Shown piece after piece: positions 26,868-35,716 of a DNA stretch of 40,706 bases. The notes under the pieces were generated by a model that saw only the letters and a program-made list of their open reading frames with translations, was not told the DNA's origin and ran no database searches. This stretch comes from a virus, in the IMG/VR virus record IMGVR_UViG_3300025652_000165, positions 1-40,706 of that record; one strand, 5' to 3'. The translations under genes and the position numbers were made by a program. The stretch's first letter is position 1, and each line of letters starts with the position of its first letter.

Positions 26868-27505
26868 TCATCTTTGGTTTTCCAAAAGTATTCATCTGTA
26901 TCGCCAAGTCTGAATCTTTGACCATTCTCGACTTGATACTCTATTGTACTCACTTTGAAGTCTGGTTGCAATGGCTTCTCGGGTGTTAAAGAATTGTCAT
27001 AAACCCTCATTCTATTGTTAGGGTATAAACAAAATTGTCCGTTTTTTAATTCAATTAAATTAAATGATTTGTGTTCCGCTGGTGATTCACTGGTAGCATA
27101 ATCAACTACGTCTGGATCTTGATGATAGTTATCTATCGTACAAATGTATCGACCCATCATTGCACCATGATCCCTAGTAAGAATTTCAAAATCCATCGAG
27201 CCTATAAATTGCTTATGAACAGATACCACGCCATAATCCATACAATTCCAAAACTGAAGATTGAAAAGATCCATATCTGGAGTCGGGGTATCTGATCTAG
27301 AAACGAATGCAGAAATAGGTAGTTTGTCATACAAAGCACCATAATCAGGAAGGTAAGTTTCAAAGTAAAAACTTCTACCAGGAATAGATTTTGCAGTAAC
27401 CCATACACCTTTTACAAATTCCCCATGTCCATCTTCAAGATCTCTTAGATATTCTTTTCTAACCCATACATCTACGGAAGGTAAATTACAGATAAGAGTA
27501 GACAT
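26864..27505 (-). CDS. Conserved phage protein of unknown function (213 aa)
   Basis: The start (STLICNLPSVDVWVRKEYL), then GHGEFVKGVWVTAKSIPGRSFYFETYLPDYGALYDKLPISAF, is a pattern I recall from many marine phages and cyanophages, where the gene is conserved but unassigned. The protein is beta-rich with many aromatic residues and no membrane segment. It lies in a compact minus-strand cluster with the endolysin, so a late role is likely. Start ATG 27505 overlaps the stop of the preceding gene. Confidence 0.75.
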   Translation of the reverse strand: MSTLICNLPSVDVWVRKEYLRDLEDGHGEFVKGVWVTAKSIPGRSFYFETYLPDYGALYDKLPISAFVSRSDTPTPDMDLFNLQFWNCMDYGVVSVHKQFIGSMDFEILTRDHGAMMGRYICTIDNYHQDPDVVDYATSESPAEHKSFNLIELKNGQFCLYPNNRMRVYDNSLTPEKPLQPDFKVSTIEYQVENGQRFRLGDTDEYFWKTKDE

Positions 27506-27714
27506 TAATGCATTGTTTCTTTCGGTATGTCACCAATATTTACTAAGGGTTCTGACATGTAGCTATCGTGATAGTCACCAAAAAAAGTATGACTTCTCAT
27601 GTGTGTTTCTTTAACAAGTTGTCCTTTTTTTATTTTTAAAACAATAAATTGTTGCATGATTACTGTGTCATCATCTTCTTTTTCTATTGCTCTTTTAAAG
27701 GGACCTTCTTCCAT
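27505..27714 (-). CDS. Unknown small protein (69 aa)
   Basis: It starts at ATG 27714, overlapping the endolysin stop region, and ends at the next gene start. An acidic N-terminus (EEGPFKRAIEKEDDDTV) is followed by MQQFIVLKIKKGQLVKETHM and an aromatic stretch (HTFFGDYHDSYM). No family is recognised. The later in-frame ATG before QQFIVL is another possible start. Confidence 0.55.
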   Translation of the reverse strand: MEEGPFKRAIEKEDDDTVIMQQFIVLKIKKGQLVKETHMRSHTFFGDYHDSYMSEPLVNIGDIPKETMH

Positions 27715-28172
27715 TATGTAATACCTTTCGTGTAACCATTTGCTCTTGTGTATGTTAGTACATCTTTTCTATTAGCAACATCATTAACGTAGGATACATG
27801 AACCCATCCAGAGTTAGGATCTACACCATCCCAACATTCCAATATTAATTGATCAAAATTTAAATTATTTTCTATATATTTTGCCAAGTCATAATTACTT
27901 ACACCATAGATTTCTATGTCTGCTGCTTCTCCATCACAATGTTGTGAGGTTGGTTTTGAACCTATGGCTTCACACAAGGCAACACTTCGATAGCCCGAGT
28001 TAATATTAATTGGTTTACCGAATGCAGATCTAACTCTTTCTAATACATTATGACACAACTCTACCATTGCTATGGTATGTATTTCGTTTGGATTGTTTTG
28101 TATCCCTTTTCTTTCTGCTGTTTGTGATTTAGTAAATTCTGTTAAAGAAAAATTATCTGATAGCTTAATCAT
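27714..28172 (-). CDS. M15-type peptidase endolysin (152 aa)
   Basis: This is the Peptidase_M15_3 fold: NFSLTEFTKSQTA at the start, then ININSGYRSVALCEAIGSKPTSQHCDGEAADI with zinc ligands H78 and D85, and the third ligand H125 in GWVHVSY. It cleaves peptide bonds in peptidoglycan (L-Ala-D-Glu or D-Ala-type) to lyse the host at the end of infection. Length is normal for a single-domain phage lysin. It has no signal peptide, so it needs a holin for export. Stop and start overlap the neighbouring genes by a few bases. Confidence 0.9.
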   Translation of the reverse strand: MIKLSDNFSLTEFTKSQTAERKGIQNNPNEIHTIAMVELCHNVLERVRSAFGKPININSGYRSVALCEAIGSKPTSQHCDGEAADIEIYGVSNYDLAKYIENNLNFDQLILECWDGVDPNSGWVHVSYVNDVANRKDVLTYTRANGYTKGIT

Positions 28173-31100
28173 TGACTTCCTACTGCTGCTCTAGTTGCTT
28201 GGTTTGGAACTAAGATAGGGTTCACATTACCACGAGCCTGATTATATATGTTTCTAAGTTGAGTATCAACATTTACTTCGGGCACCATGGATCGTGTTTC
28301 TTGAACAGGAGCAGAAGAAACAGCTTGTTCAACGACTTCTTGAGTTTCTTCTTGTCCTCTTTGAAGTCCTTCAGCACCGAACTGTGCAACCGCTTCATGA
28401 GCTTCTTGAAAAGCTAAACCTAATGTGTCGGCTCCTGGTGCTCTTGGACTTGTAGCTACTTTCAAGAAAGATTTACTTCTTAATAATTTAGACATAACAA
28501 AAAAACTAGCTGCTGTTGAAAGACCAGCAACAGGATTTGCTATAATCCCAGCTAACGAAAGACCAACAGCGATTGTTGCAGGAGCAAGACCGCCTTTACC
28601 TGCGATGGCTTCGTCAGATATTGTAGACATGTTTTTGGCTAATTTGAATAGAAGATCTGTTCTTTCTTTACCGAACATAGCATTTAAAGAATCAGTACCA
28701 ATCTTGTCTAGTTTAGTTTGTAAAGCCTTCGCTCCACTTCCTGACTTAACTATTTTGATAAAATTTGTTCCTGATGGATCACCTGCACTAGACAATATTT
28801 TTTGCATAGCTATTTGTTCAATAGCTTCAGTGCCCTCTGGAGTATTAATAGTGCTCTTTAATCTTGTTATATCCTGTGATCTTCCATTTCTAAATACATA
28901 ATCAACAACTGAATCTGGATCTTCTAATGTTTTTGTTTTTATTGTATTTAGAAACTTATCTTTTTTAATTAAATCAGCTTCGTCAGTAAGTTGTTTTAGC
29001 TTTTGAACAGATTGAGAGATGGGTAAGCCTTCATCTGCTAATTGTTGTAGAATAGCTTCATCAACATTGTCTCCAGAATTATGTACTTGTTTTACAAAAT
29101 CATCAATTAATTTTGCTTCTTGAGCTTTAAACAAAACATCTTTAGTGTCTCCTAAAGCTCTAACTGATGTTTGAAGTAAAGAACCATTTAATTTACCATT
29201 AGGATCTATAGATTTTCTTATTGTCTCTTCAAACCAAGTTTGACCTAAATTTTTTCTAATAGCCTCGCTAATTTGTCCTCCTGTCCTTGCAGCATTATTT
29301 ACATCATCCGCTAATTTTAATGCTGCTTGCATTTCTTTTTCTACAGTTAATCTTGTAGGATGATCAGCAGGAAGGGTTTGAACGCCATCAAAATTCTTTT
29401 GAAGAGTGTCGGTTACATATTTTTTAGCTCCTACTGGTTTGTCATAGCCCTTTACAGCTTTTAAAAAATCAGCTAAATCAGATCCTCTGTTGTTTTGAAC
29501 TATTACTTCCATATCTTTAATGGGATTAAAACCTAGTCCTTCTTTTGTGTTTTGTATTAATTTAGCTGCTGACGTAGACTTAAAAAATTCAACATTCTCA
29601 TTATAAAATTTATTTGCTTGTCTTATTCTAACAAAACCTTCAGCTATAGCTGGATCTTTAAAATTTTTTGCAGCAGTTAATTCAGCTTCTTTAAAAGCAT
29701 TATCCAAAGATGATTTCACTTGAGCTAAAGCAGCACTGTTGTTTCCACCAACAAGATGTGGATCAAAACCAGCAGTATTCAAAGCTGATCTTAAAGAGTT
29801 TGCTTCTTCTACTGTAAGCATACCATTTTGATTTTCTGTTAATTCTTTTATTTTTGAAGCCCATTTTGTTTGATCAAAACCTATACCTAAATATTTTTGA
29901 TCAACAGCTTTTAATGTTTCTAGTATTTGTTTAGCTGGTATTATAGCTTGATTTTTCAATATTTTATTTGCATTTCCATACATTAAATCAACTTGATTTT
30001 GAAAAGTTTTGTAAGAAAGATTAATAGAATCTCTCATTTCAACATCATCAGCCCCACCTCTTATAGCTCTTATAACTCTTTGAGTTTGCTCTTGAATTAT
30101 TGACTGTACTTCGGCTTGTTGTCTTCCAACTTTTAAAGATGCATCATCAAATTGTTTTGATATCTGATCATTTAATTCTTTTTTTAAACCCTCTACTGTT
30201 TCGTCAGAAAGATTTAAATCACCTTTTACCCTATTTATTTGATTTACAACATAATTAGCATTAGCTTTTGCAGCACCTCTGTTTGGAAAAACTCCTTCAT
30301 ATATTGCTTGAAGTCTTCCAAGGATCGGGGCACCTGTAGCTTGATCTATGGTTGGACGACCACCGTCCTTAACTATTTGATTTATTCTTGCCCTTGCTTG
30401 ATCAACAGTTTCATCTCCAACTTTTTGTGGGCCTCTACTTTTTATTAATAAGCCAAAAGCTCTACTTAGCCCACGACCTATAATCTCACCACCACCTGCG
30501 AATAAAGATTCATAAAGAGCATCTCTTTTTATCTGATCATCGGTTTGTCGTTGATAGCCTTGTTGAGTCTCCCAATATTCATCTAAAATTTTTGCTCCAT
30601 AAGCTGATCCAGCAACGATGGGTGCTGAGAATAATATACTAGAGCCACCTGTTAGAATTGATGCACCGATTGCGACAGGTAAAGCGAGTCCTCCCTGTCC
30701 AGCAAAATCAACAAAATCATATTTACTAAAACCTTCTTCATCAACAGCAACTTCTTTTCCATCTTGAGTAACTATTAACTCACCTTTAGAATCTTGTCTT
30801 ACATTACCCTCGCCATAAACATCGTTAAGATAAGCTAATTTTTCTTCTACTGTTTCTTTCTTTGCTAAATTGTATCTAATACCCGAATCTTTTATTCCAG
30901 TTTTATAATCTATTTTAGCATCTGCGGGATTAACAACTGTTTTACCTTTTCTTGAAAAGGCTTGTAGTTCTTCAAAAGTAGCTGTTCCTATGTCTATAGA
31001 TGATTGACCTTGACCTTTAGCCACATTTTTACCACCTTCTACAGCATCGTAGTCTGGATCATTAAATTCTGGATTATTTTTTAAATAGTCGTTAGCAGTA

Positions 31101-31174
31101 GCTCTAGCTATTTCTTCATCATCGGTATCAATTTCAACCATTGATCCATTAGGTAATTCAACTCTTATAGACAT
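28169..31174 (-). CDS. Large internal virion protein (1001 aa)
   Basis: A very long helical protein with two hydrophobic regions: about 155-190 (LALPVAIGASILTGG, APIVAGSAYGAK) and about 875-915 (TIAVGLSLAGIIANPVAGLS). The rest is charged helix with coiled-coil parts. The N-terminus (SIRVELPNGSMVEIDTDDEE) is a small beta-domain. Size, membrane-active segments and position in the late operon fit internal virion proteins that leave the capsid and form a channel for DNA entry in podoviruses. No transglycosylase or protease motif was found. The name is a structural inference, not a sequence-family match. Confidence 0.7.
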   Translation of the reverse strand: MSIRVELPNGSMVEIDTDDEEIARATANDYLKNNPEFNDPDYDAVEGGKNVAKGQGQSSIDIGTATFEELQAFSRKGKTVVNPADAKIDYKTGIKDSGIRYNLAKKETVEEKLAYLNDVYGEGNVRQDSKGELIVTQDGKEVAVDEEGFSKYDFVDFAGQGGLALPVAIGASILTGGSSILFSAPIVAGSAYGAKILDEYWETQQGYQRQTDDQIKRDALYESLFAGGGEIIGRGLSRAFGLLIKSRGPQKVGDETVDQARARINQIVKDGGRPTIDQATGAPILGRLQAIYEGVFPNRGAAKANANYVVNQINRVKGDLNLSDETVEGLKKELNDQISKQFDDASLKVGRQQAEVQSIIQEQTQRVIRAIRGGADDVEMRDSINLSYKTFQNQVDLMYGNANKILKNQAIIPAKQILETLKAVDQKYLGIGFDQTKWASKIKELTENQNGMLTVEEANSLRSALNTAGFDPHLVGGNNSAALAQVKSSLDNAFKEAELTAAKNFKDPAIAEGFVRIRQANKFYNENVEFFKSTSAAKLIQNTKEGLGFNPIKDMEVIVQNNRGSDLADFLKAVKGYDKPVGAKKYVTDTLQKNFDGVQTLPADHPTRLTVEKEMQAALKLADDVNNAARTGGQISEAIRKNLGQTWFEETIRKSIDPNGKLNGSLLQTSVRALGDTKDVLFKAQEAKLIDDFVKQVHNSGDNVDEAILQQLADEGLPISQSVQKLKQLTDEADLIKKDKFLNTIKTKTLEDPDSVVDYVFRNGRSQDITRLKSTINTPEGTEAIEQIAMQKILSSAGDPSGTNFIKIVKSGSGAKALQTKLDKIGTDSLNAMFGKERTDLLFKLAKNMSTISDEAIAGKGGLAPATIAVGLSLAGIIANPVAGLSTAASFFVMSKLLRSKSFLKVATSPRAPGADTLGLAFQEAHEAVAQFGAEGLQRGQEETQEVVEQAVSSAPVQETRSMVPEVNVDTQLRNIYNQARGNVNPILVPNQATRAAVGSQ

Positions 31175-33282
31175 TATTCATCCTCATCTACTGGATCAGT
31201 AATAATATTTTTATTTTTGTTTAAATCAATAGGCTTTAACTTTATTATTTTTTGTTGAGTGCTAGGCTTTTCTGCTTTTGGTTTTACTTTATCTATACCA
31301 ATACTAGCAGCAATAACATCCATTGTAGGTTGGTTAGTTCCTTCTAACAAAGAACCTTTATACTTGAGCATTTTAGCTCCAAATTCTCTTTCTCTAGTTT
31401 CACCCATTCTTGCAATTTTATTTCTTAATGTTTGTAGCTTCATTGCAACTATTTCTGGTTTTGCAAAAACTGAATTTTTAACGTCATATGCTCCTTTTAA
31501 ATTCATGTACAACATTTTTCGTTCTTCGTTAGATATAGTTTTACCACCTTCCCCTAATAAAGATACAGCAAAAGAGATTAGAGCCCCATCAACAACTGTG
31601 TCAAATTCACCTTTTTGCATTTGTTCAGGAGAAACTTTTTGATCAAAAGCTGCAAGAGCATCACCTGTTAATTTCGTAAAAGCACCACTTAACCCTGTTA
31701 TTTTATTATTAGGACCAGAAACAACTAAAATTTGTTTATCTATTTTACTAACTGTTTCGTTTATGTTTTTTAACATGGTTGGAGTTTCTGCAAAAAACCC
31801 AAGATCAGTATTAAAAACTTTACTATCTACTTTTATACCGCCTGTCAATTTTTTCTTGGCTAAAGCTGTTTGTAGCTTTTGATAGTTGTTGTAGGAATCT
31901 TTATCTTTTAAACGAATTCCAGCTTGTTGAAGAGCAATTAGCTGTTCATCTGTAGCTTTTACTGCATCACCTGCTTTATAAACTTTACCATCTTGATCTG
32001 TAAAGTCTTCACTAAATACAAAATCAGATTTCTTTCTTGACTCTTTTTCTTGCTCTAAGAACTCACCGACAGCTAACTTACCAGCTAACAGATCCATTTC
32101 TGATTCTTTCGCTCTTTCTTTTTCAAGAGCTTTACCATATCCTTGTAATCCTTGAGCAGCCCCACGAGCAATATTAGTTAATGCATTAGGACTATCTCCT
32201 GCTGCAATCAACAATCCTGTCATCATTAAGTTGTAGCCAGCTGTTGTTGTTATACCTGGTTTAGTACCAGACATATCTTCTAACATAGATTTAATATCTT
32301 TTTTAATTGTTTTTGGATTAGCTTTCTTGCCTTTTAATATTTCAAATACAGTACCCGCTTTTTCATCATCTGATATATCCTTATCATTTAGAATTTCAAG
32401 AGCTTTCTTCTGCATTCCCTTACCAATGGTGCTTAGTTTCAATGGTAACGCTCTTCCTTCTTGTTCTTCTAACACCCTATGTTCAGCAGAGATGTCTTTA
32501 GTAACTAAGGAAAGCTCATTATCTCTTTCGTCAGTTAATTTACCTGTACCAATAAAAGTGTCTCCTCCAACTTTTTCACTCTTTTTAGTTTTTTTACTTG
32601 GTTTCACATCCGTGTTAGTGACTTCTCCAGATTTCACCTTTGCTAATTTTTCTCCAACACCTGTTTTATAATCAGCTAATCGTTGTTCTTTAATTTTTTC
32701 CATACCAGATTTAAAGATACCAGAATCAATACCAACAGTTTCTAGTCTGTCATCCATTGTGGATCCTTTATAGTCTTGAGGTATATCCTTAGTTATTCCA
32801 AGTTTTCCATCAGTAATTTTTACTGGAGTACCTGCGTTTTCACTGGCTATTTTTTTAGCTAATTGTTCTTCACTTAATTCATAGTCTCTAGATTTTCCAA
32901 GATATTTTCCAGCAGCAAGTAGGTTGTCTGTAATGTATGGAAGAGATCTATTCAGTAAATTGCCAACAGATTTTATACCTACTCCAAGAGGACTATCACT
33001 TGGTTTGCTAGGAAAAGCATTAGAATATTTAAAACTACTTTTTCCTGACAAAGCATTTAGAAGATTTTGTTGCAATCCTTTTTCTGTGTTTGGATTTTGA
33101 TACTCTTGTAATCTGTTCCTATCAACTCGAACAACTGTTCCGTCTTGAGCTCTTACAGGTTGTCCACGCATCATGGCTTTTTCTGCGGTAGTCATTAACT
33201 CTGGAGATGATGCAAGAATACCCATAGGCTGTTTAGACATACCAACTTGACGAAACATTCTTCTGTTAAAAGGATTATTCAT
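31174..33282 (-). CDS. Structural, probable internal virion protein (702 aa)
   Basis: It starts NNPFNRRMFRQVGMSKQPMG and ILASSPELM, a beginning I associate with marine phage structural proteins. The chain is helical and Lys/Glu-rich, with a hydrophobic segment near 345-365 (YNLMMTGLLIAAG) and a GDSPNALTNIARGAAQGLQGYG motif at about 361-382. It forms one transcription unit with the 1001-aa and 404-aa genes (one-base overlaps), matching the trio of ejection proteins of P22/T7-like phages. The individual function is unknown. Confidence 0.65.
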   Translation of the reverse strand: MNNPFNRRMFRQVGMSKQPMGILASSPELMTTAEKAMMRGQPVRAQDGTVVRVDRNRLQEYQNPNTEKGLQQNLLNALSGKSSFKYSNAFPSKPSDSPLGVGIKSVGNLLNRSLPYITDNLLAAGKYLGKSRDYELSEEQLAKKIASENAGTPVKITDGKLGITKDIPQDYKGSTMDDRLETVGIDSGIFKSGMEKIKEQRLADYKTGVGEKLAKVKSGEVTNTDVKPSKKTKKSEKVGGDTFIGTGKLTDERDNELSLVTKDISAEHRVLEEQEGRALPLKLSTIGKGMQKKALEILNDKDISDDEKAGTVFEILKGKKANPKTIKKDIKSMLEDMSGTKPGITTTAGYNLMMTGLLIAAGDSPNALTNIARGAAQGLQGYGKALEKERAKESEMDLLAGKLAVGEFLEQEKESRKKSDFVFSEDFTDQDGKVYKAGDAVKATDEQLIALQQAGIRLKDKDSYNNYQKLQTALAKKKLTGGIKVDSKVFNTDLGFFAETPTMLKNINETVSKIDKQILVVSGPNNKITGLSGAFTKLTGDALAAFDQKVSPEQMQKGEFDTVVDGALISFAVSLLGEGGKTISNEERKMLYMNLKGAYDVKNSVFAKPEIVAMKLQTLRNKIARMGETREREFGAKMLKYKGSLLEGTNQPTMDVIAASIGIDKVKPKAEKPSTQQKIIKLKPIDLNKNKNIITDPVDEDE

Positions 33283-34496
33283 TATGCTGTTTTCCTTTGT
33301 CCACCAAATAAGTTACCGAAACTTCCAGCTGAACCTGCTGCACCTAAACCTGCAATACCTAAACCTAATAATTGAGAACCCGTGCTTGGTCCGGGTCTAG
33401 TGGTCGTTGAATATGTTTGCTGTAATGCAGGTACACCTCTAAAGATATCAGACATAAAACCAACTTGTTGATATGGCAATGCCTGTTCAGCAAGTGCATT
33501 AGCTCTATCGATATCAAACTGTCTTTGTGATTGTTGTTGTTGCATACCACCAATACCTAATAATGTATTAACATCTTGTACACCCATCTGTTGTCCAAGT
33601 TGTCCTAGTCCTGCTGTAGCTGTTCCTAACTGTCCAACAGTTTGACCCAAGGCTCCTGTTGTTTGTCCAAGTTGTCCTGTTAACTGTGCAAGATTACCAA
33701 GACCTGCAGCAGTTTGACCAAAACCTTGTGCACCTTGAAAACCAAGTGCACCTGCTTGACCTGCTTGCTGACCGAACTGTCCTGCTTGTGCAAGCTGTTG
33801 TTGTGCTTGTCTTGATGCAGCTTGTTGTGCTAAATTAGATGCCTGTTGAAATCCCGCTGATCTTAATTGTGATCCTGTTCTAGCTTGTTGATCTAATACA
33901 TTTTGATTTATTGCAGCTTGTTCTAAAGCTCCTCTTGAGCCACCAAAAGCTCCTGCTCCAACAGCTTGTGCTGTTGCTTTGTTTTTTGCTATATCTCCCT
34001 GTTCAGCAATATCTTCATACTGCTGTTGAATTACAGACTCCATATAAGGATCCATAAACTGTTGATAAGATGTAGGATCAAAATCATAATCAGCACCAGC
34101 TGTCATGGCTTGTGCTTGTCCAATACCTTGTTGACCTAATTGTTGAGCATCTAACATAGCTTGTTGCTGATCTCTGTATCCTTGTTGTGCTTCTGGTAAT
34201 TGACCCAAAGCAGAACCAAGAGTTCCAAGTCCTGTGCCTACAGCACCAATACCTTGACCAATAGCTTTACTACCTTGTTGTAAATATGGAGAAAAACCAC
34301 CTATTCCTCCAATTGCTGTTGCTGCTGCTTGCTTTTGAGCATCAGTTAAACTAGCTAACTGTTGTTTAGAAAAAGGCATTTGTGAGCCTTCACCTGTAAG
34401 TGCTTTTGCACTTGCAAATATATCAGCTAAATAATCTTCTTGAAAAGGAGCTAACCTAACAATTTGTTCTTGTTTGACTTCTTGTGGAGTTGCCAT
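33282..34496 (-). CDS. Gln/Ala/Gly-rich structural protein (404 aa)
   Basis: The chain is dominated by Gln, Ala and Gly, with short repeats such as GLGxLGQ and QAGQxG between residues 75 and 310. The N-terminus (EQIVRLAPFQEDYLADIF) is conserved in similar marine phage proteins. A DFDPTSYQQFMDPYMESVIQQQYEDI block at about 136-165 precedes a region (KATAQAVGAGAFGGSRGALEQAA) resembling DNA-ejection or tail-associated proteins. Low-complexity Gln-rich composition suggests a long helical rod or a flexible internal virion protein. Function inferred from position only. Confidence 0.65.
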   Translation of the reverse strand: MATPQEVKQEQIVRLAPFQEDYLADIFASAKALTGEGSQMPFSKQQLASLTDAQKQAAATAIGGIGGFSPYLQQGSKAIGQGIGAVGTGLGTLGSALGQLPEAQQGYRDQQQAMLDAQQLGQQGIGQAQAMTAGADYDFDPTSYQQFMDPYMESVIQQQYEDIAEQGDIAKNKATAQAVGAGAFGGSRGALEQAAINQNVLDQQARTGSQLRSAGFQQASNLAQQAASRQAQQQLAQAGQFGQQAGQAGALGFQGAQGFGQTAAGLGNLAQLTGQLGQTTGALGQTVGQLGTATAGLGQLGQQMGVQDVNTLLGIGGMQQQQSQRQFDIDRANALAEQALPYQQVGFMSDIFRGVPALQQTYSTTTRPGPSTGSQLLGLGIAGLGAAGSAGSFGNLFGGQRKTA

Positions 34497-35287
34497 TATG
34501 CGGCTCCTTCTAATTGTGACATCATATCATACATTCTTGCAGCACCAACATTCCTATCGCCTCCACCAGCACCACGAACTGCTTTTGCAGTTAATACAAA
34601 CTCTCCGTCTGATAATCTTGCAGGAACTGAATCACTGGTTCCTGTACCGGGACCCTCTACTTCTCCACCAACAGCAAGTGCTTCAATATCCTCGGCACCT
34701 TGTCTCTTTCTATTGTCTTCAAAGTATTGCTTACGCTCTTCTTCATCATCTAAATTATACAGTTTATTACCAATTCGTCCAGTACCTAACCTAGTTTTGC
34801 CCACAGGATAAGGTTGCATTTTAATTCCTGATCCTTTTTGTTCTCCTTCACCCATGGCACCAGCCAGTAAAGTACCAACACCACCAGCTGTTAATAATGG
34901 ATTCTCACCAATAAATTTGAAAATAGAGTTGCCTGATGTCTTTAACATGTCTGTCATAGGAATAGCATTTTCAGCCCCAATACCAAGATTAGGAGCAATA
35001 GTTGTTCCGAAATCAGCACCTGCTACTTGTCTACCAGGCAAGAACTTACTTATACCTGTTGCACTATCTGGAGCTTTCGTGAATCCTGCACCTTTTGCAA
35101 AGGATCCAACACCATAAGCTAATCCAGCGTTTAATAATGCATCTTGCACACTTCTACCACTAGCCAGTGATCCAATACCAGATCCTATTGCGGCTCCACC
35201 TGGTCCACCTAAAGCAAAACCAATTGTACTACCAATTAATGGTGCTGCTTTTTTTAAAACTTTAGTAATGCTCTTAAATATACCCAT
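34496..35287 (-). CDS. Virion protein with Gly-rich N-terminus and conserved C-terminal module (263 aa)
   Basis: The N-terminal half is Gly/Ala-rich and membrane-active in character (APLIGSTIGFALGGPGGAAIG, GSGIGSLASG). The C-terminal part carries GPGTGTSDSVPARLSDGEFV followed by LTAKAVRGAGGGDRNVGAARMYDMM, a module I remember at the end of structural proteins in many marine phages. It may mediate assembly or be a processing signal. The gene joins the next by a one-base overlap. A role in the internal core or DNA ejection is plausible. Confidence 0.7.
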   Translation of the reverse strand: MGIFKSITKVLKKAAPLIGSTIGFALGGPGGAAIGSGIGSLASGRSVQDALLNAGLAYGVGSFAKGAGFTKAPDSATGISKFLPGRQVAGADFGTTIAPNLGIGAENAIPMTDMLKTSGNSIFKFIGENPLLTAGGVGTLLAGAMGEGEQKGSGIKMQPYPVGKTRLGTGRIGNKLYNLDDEEERKQYFEDNRKRQGAEDIEALAVGGEVEGPGTGTSDSVPARLSDGEFVLTAKAVRGAGGGDRNVGAARMYDMMSQLEGAA

Positions 35288-35323
35288 AGCTTATAATACC
35301 AATTATTTGTTATTTCTTCAATA

Positions 35324-35716
35324 CTATATCTGTGCTAACGCACTTGTTGTCACTCTTGTCTTCGATACGTCTTGTATACTTGCTACAACATGCAATCTAT
35401 TTGCCGTAGCTGCTTGTACTTTTAATATCTCACCACTCTGTAAGACTAAATCTCTTGTCAATAATTCTATTGTTGTATTGGCTGCAACAGCTTTTACTTT
35501 AAATAAACTAAAGACTGCATTGCTTGTATCAGTTAGTGTCACTGTTATTGTGTCTGCGTTACCACTATCCTCGGATACAAGAATAGAGTTTACGATTGCC
35601 GCATTAAAGTCAGCACCACTTGGTACAGTAAACAAGGTTGTAAGGTTTGTTGTTGTCAAATCAACTTTAGCGTTTGATACACCTTGAATATATTGTGGGA
35701 TACTAGTTATTAACAT
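35324..35716 (-). CDS. Small virion beta-protein (130 aa)
   Basis: It is Thr/Val/Ala-rich with alternating hydrophobic residues (SNAKVDLTTTNLTTLFTVPSG, DTITVTLTDTSNAVFSLFKV), typical of a beta-sandwich such as a head decoration, neck or tail accessory protein. The pattern 'LYTVPSGADF.A.V.S....E' is common in small marine phage structural proteins. It overlaps the stop of the 711-aa gene by one base. The exact role is unknown. Confidence 0.65.
   Translation of the reverse strand: MLITSIPQYIQGVSNAKVDLTTTNLTTLFTVPSGADFNAAIVNSILVSEDSGNADTITVTLTDTSNAVFSLFKVKAVAANTTIELLTRDLVLQSGEILKVQAATANRLHVVASIQDVSKTRVTTSALAQI

Noticed and set aside
28169-33282. Lytic transglycosylase or protease domain in the two large virion proteins
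   Set aside because: Internal virion proteins of this size often carry one, but I could not find an ES...Q-type transglycosylase motif or a metal-binding motif, so none is claimed.
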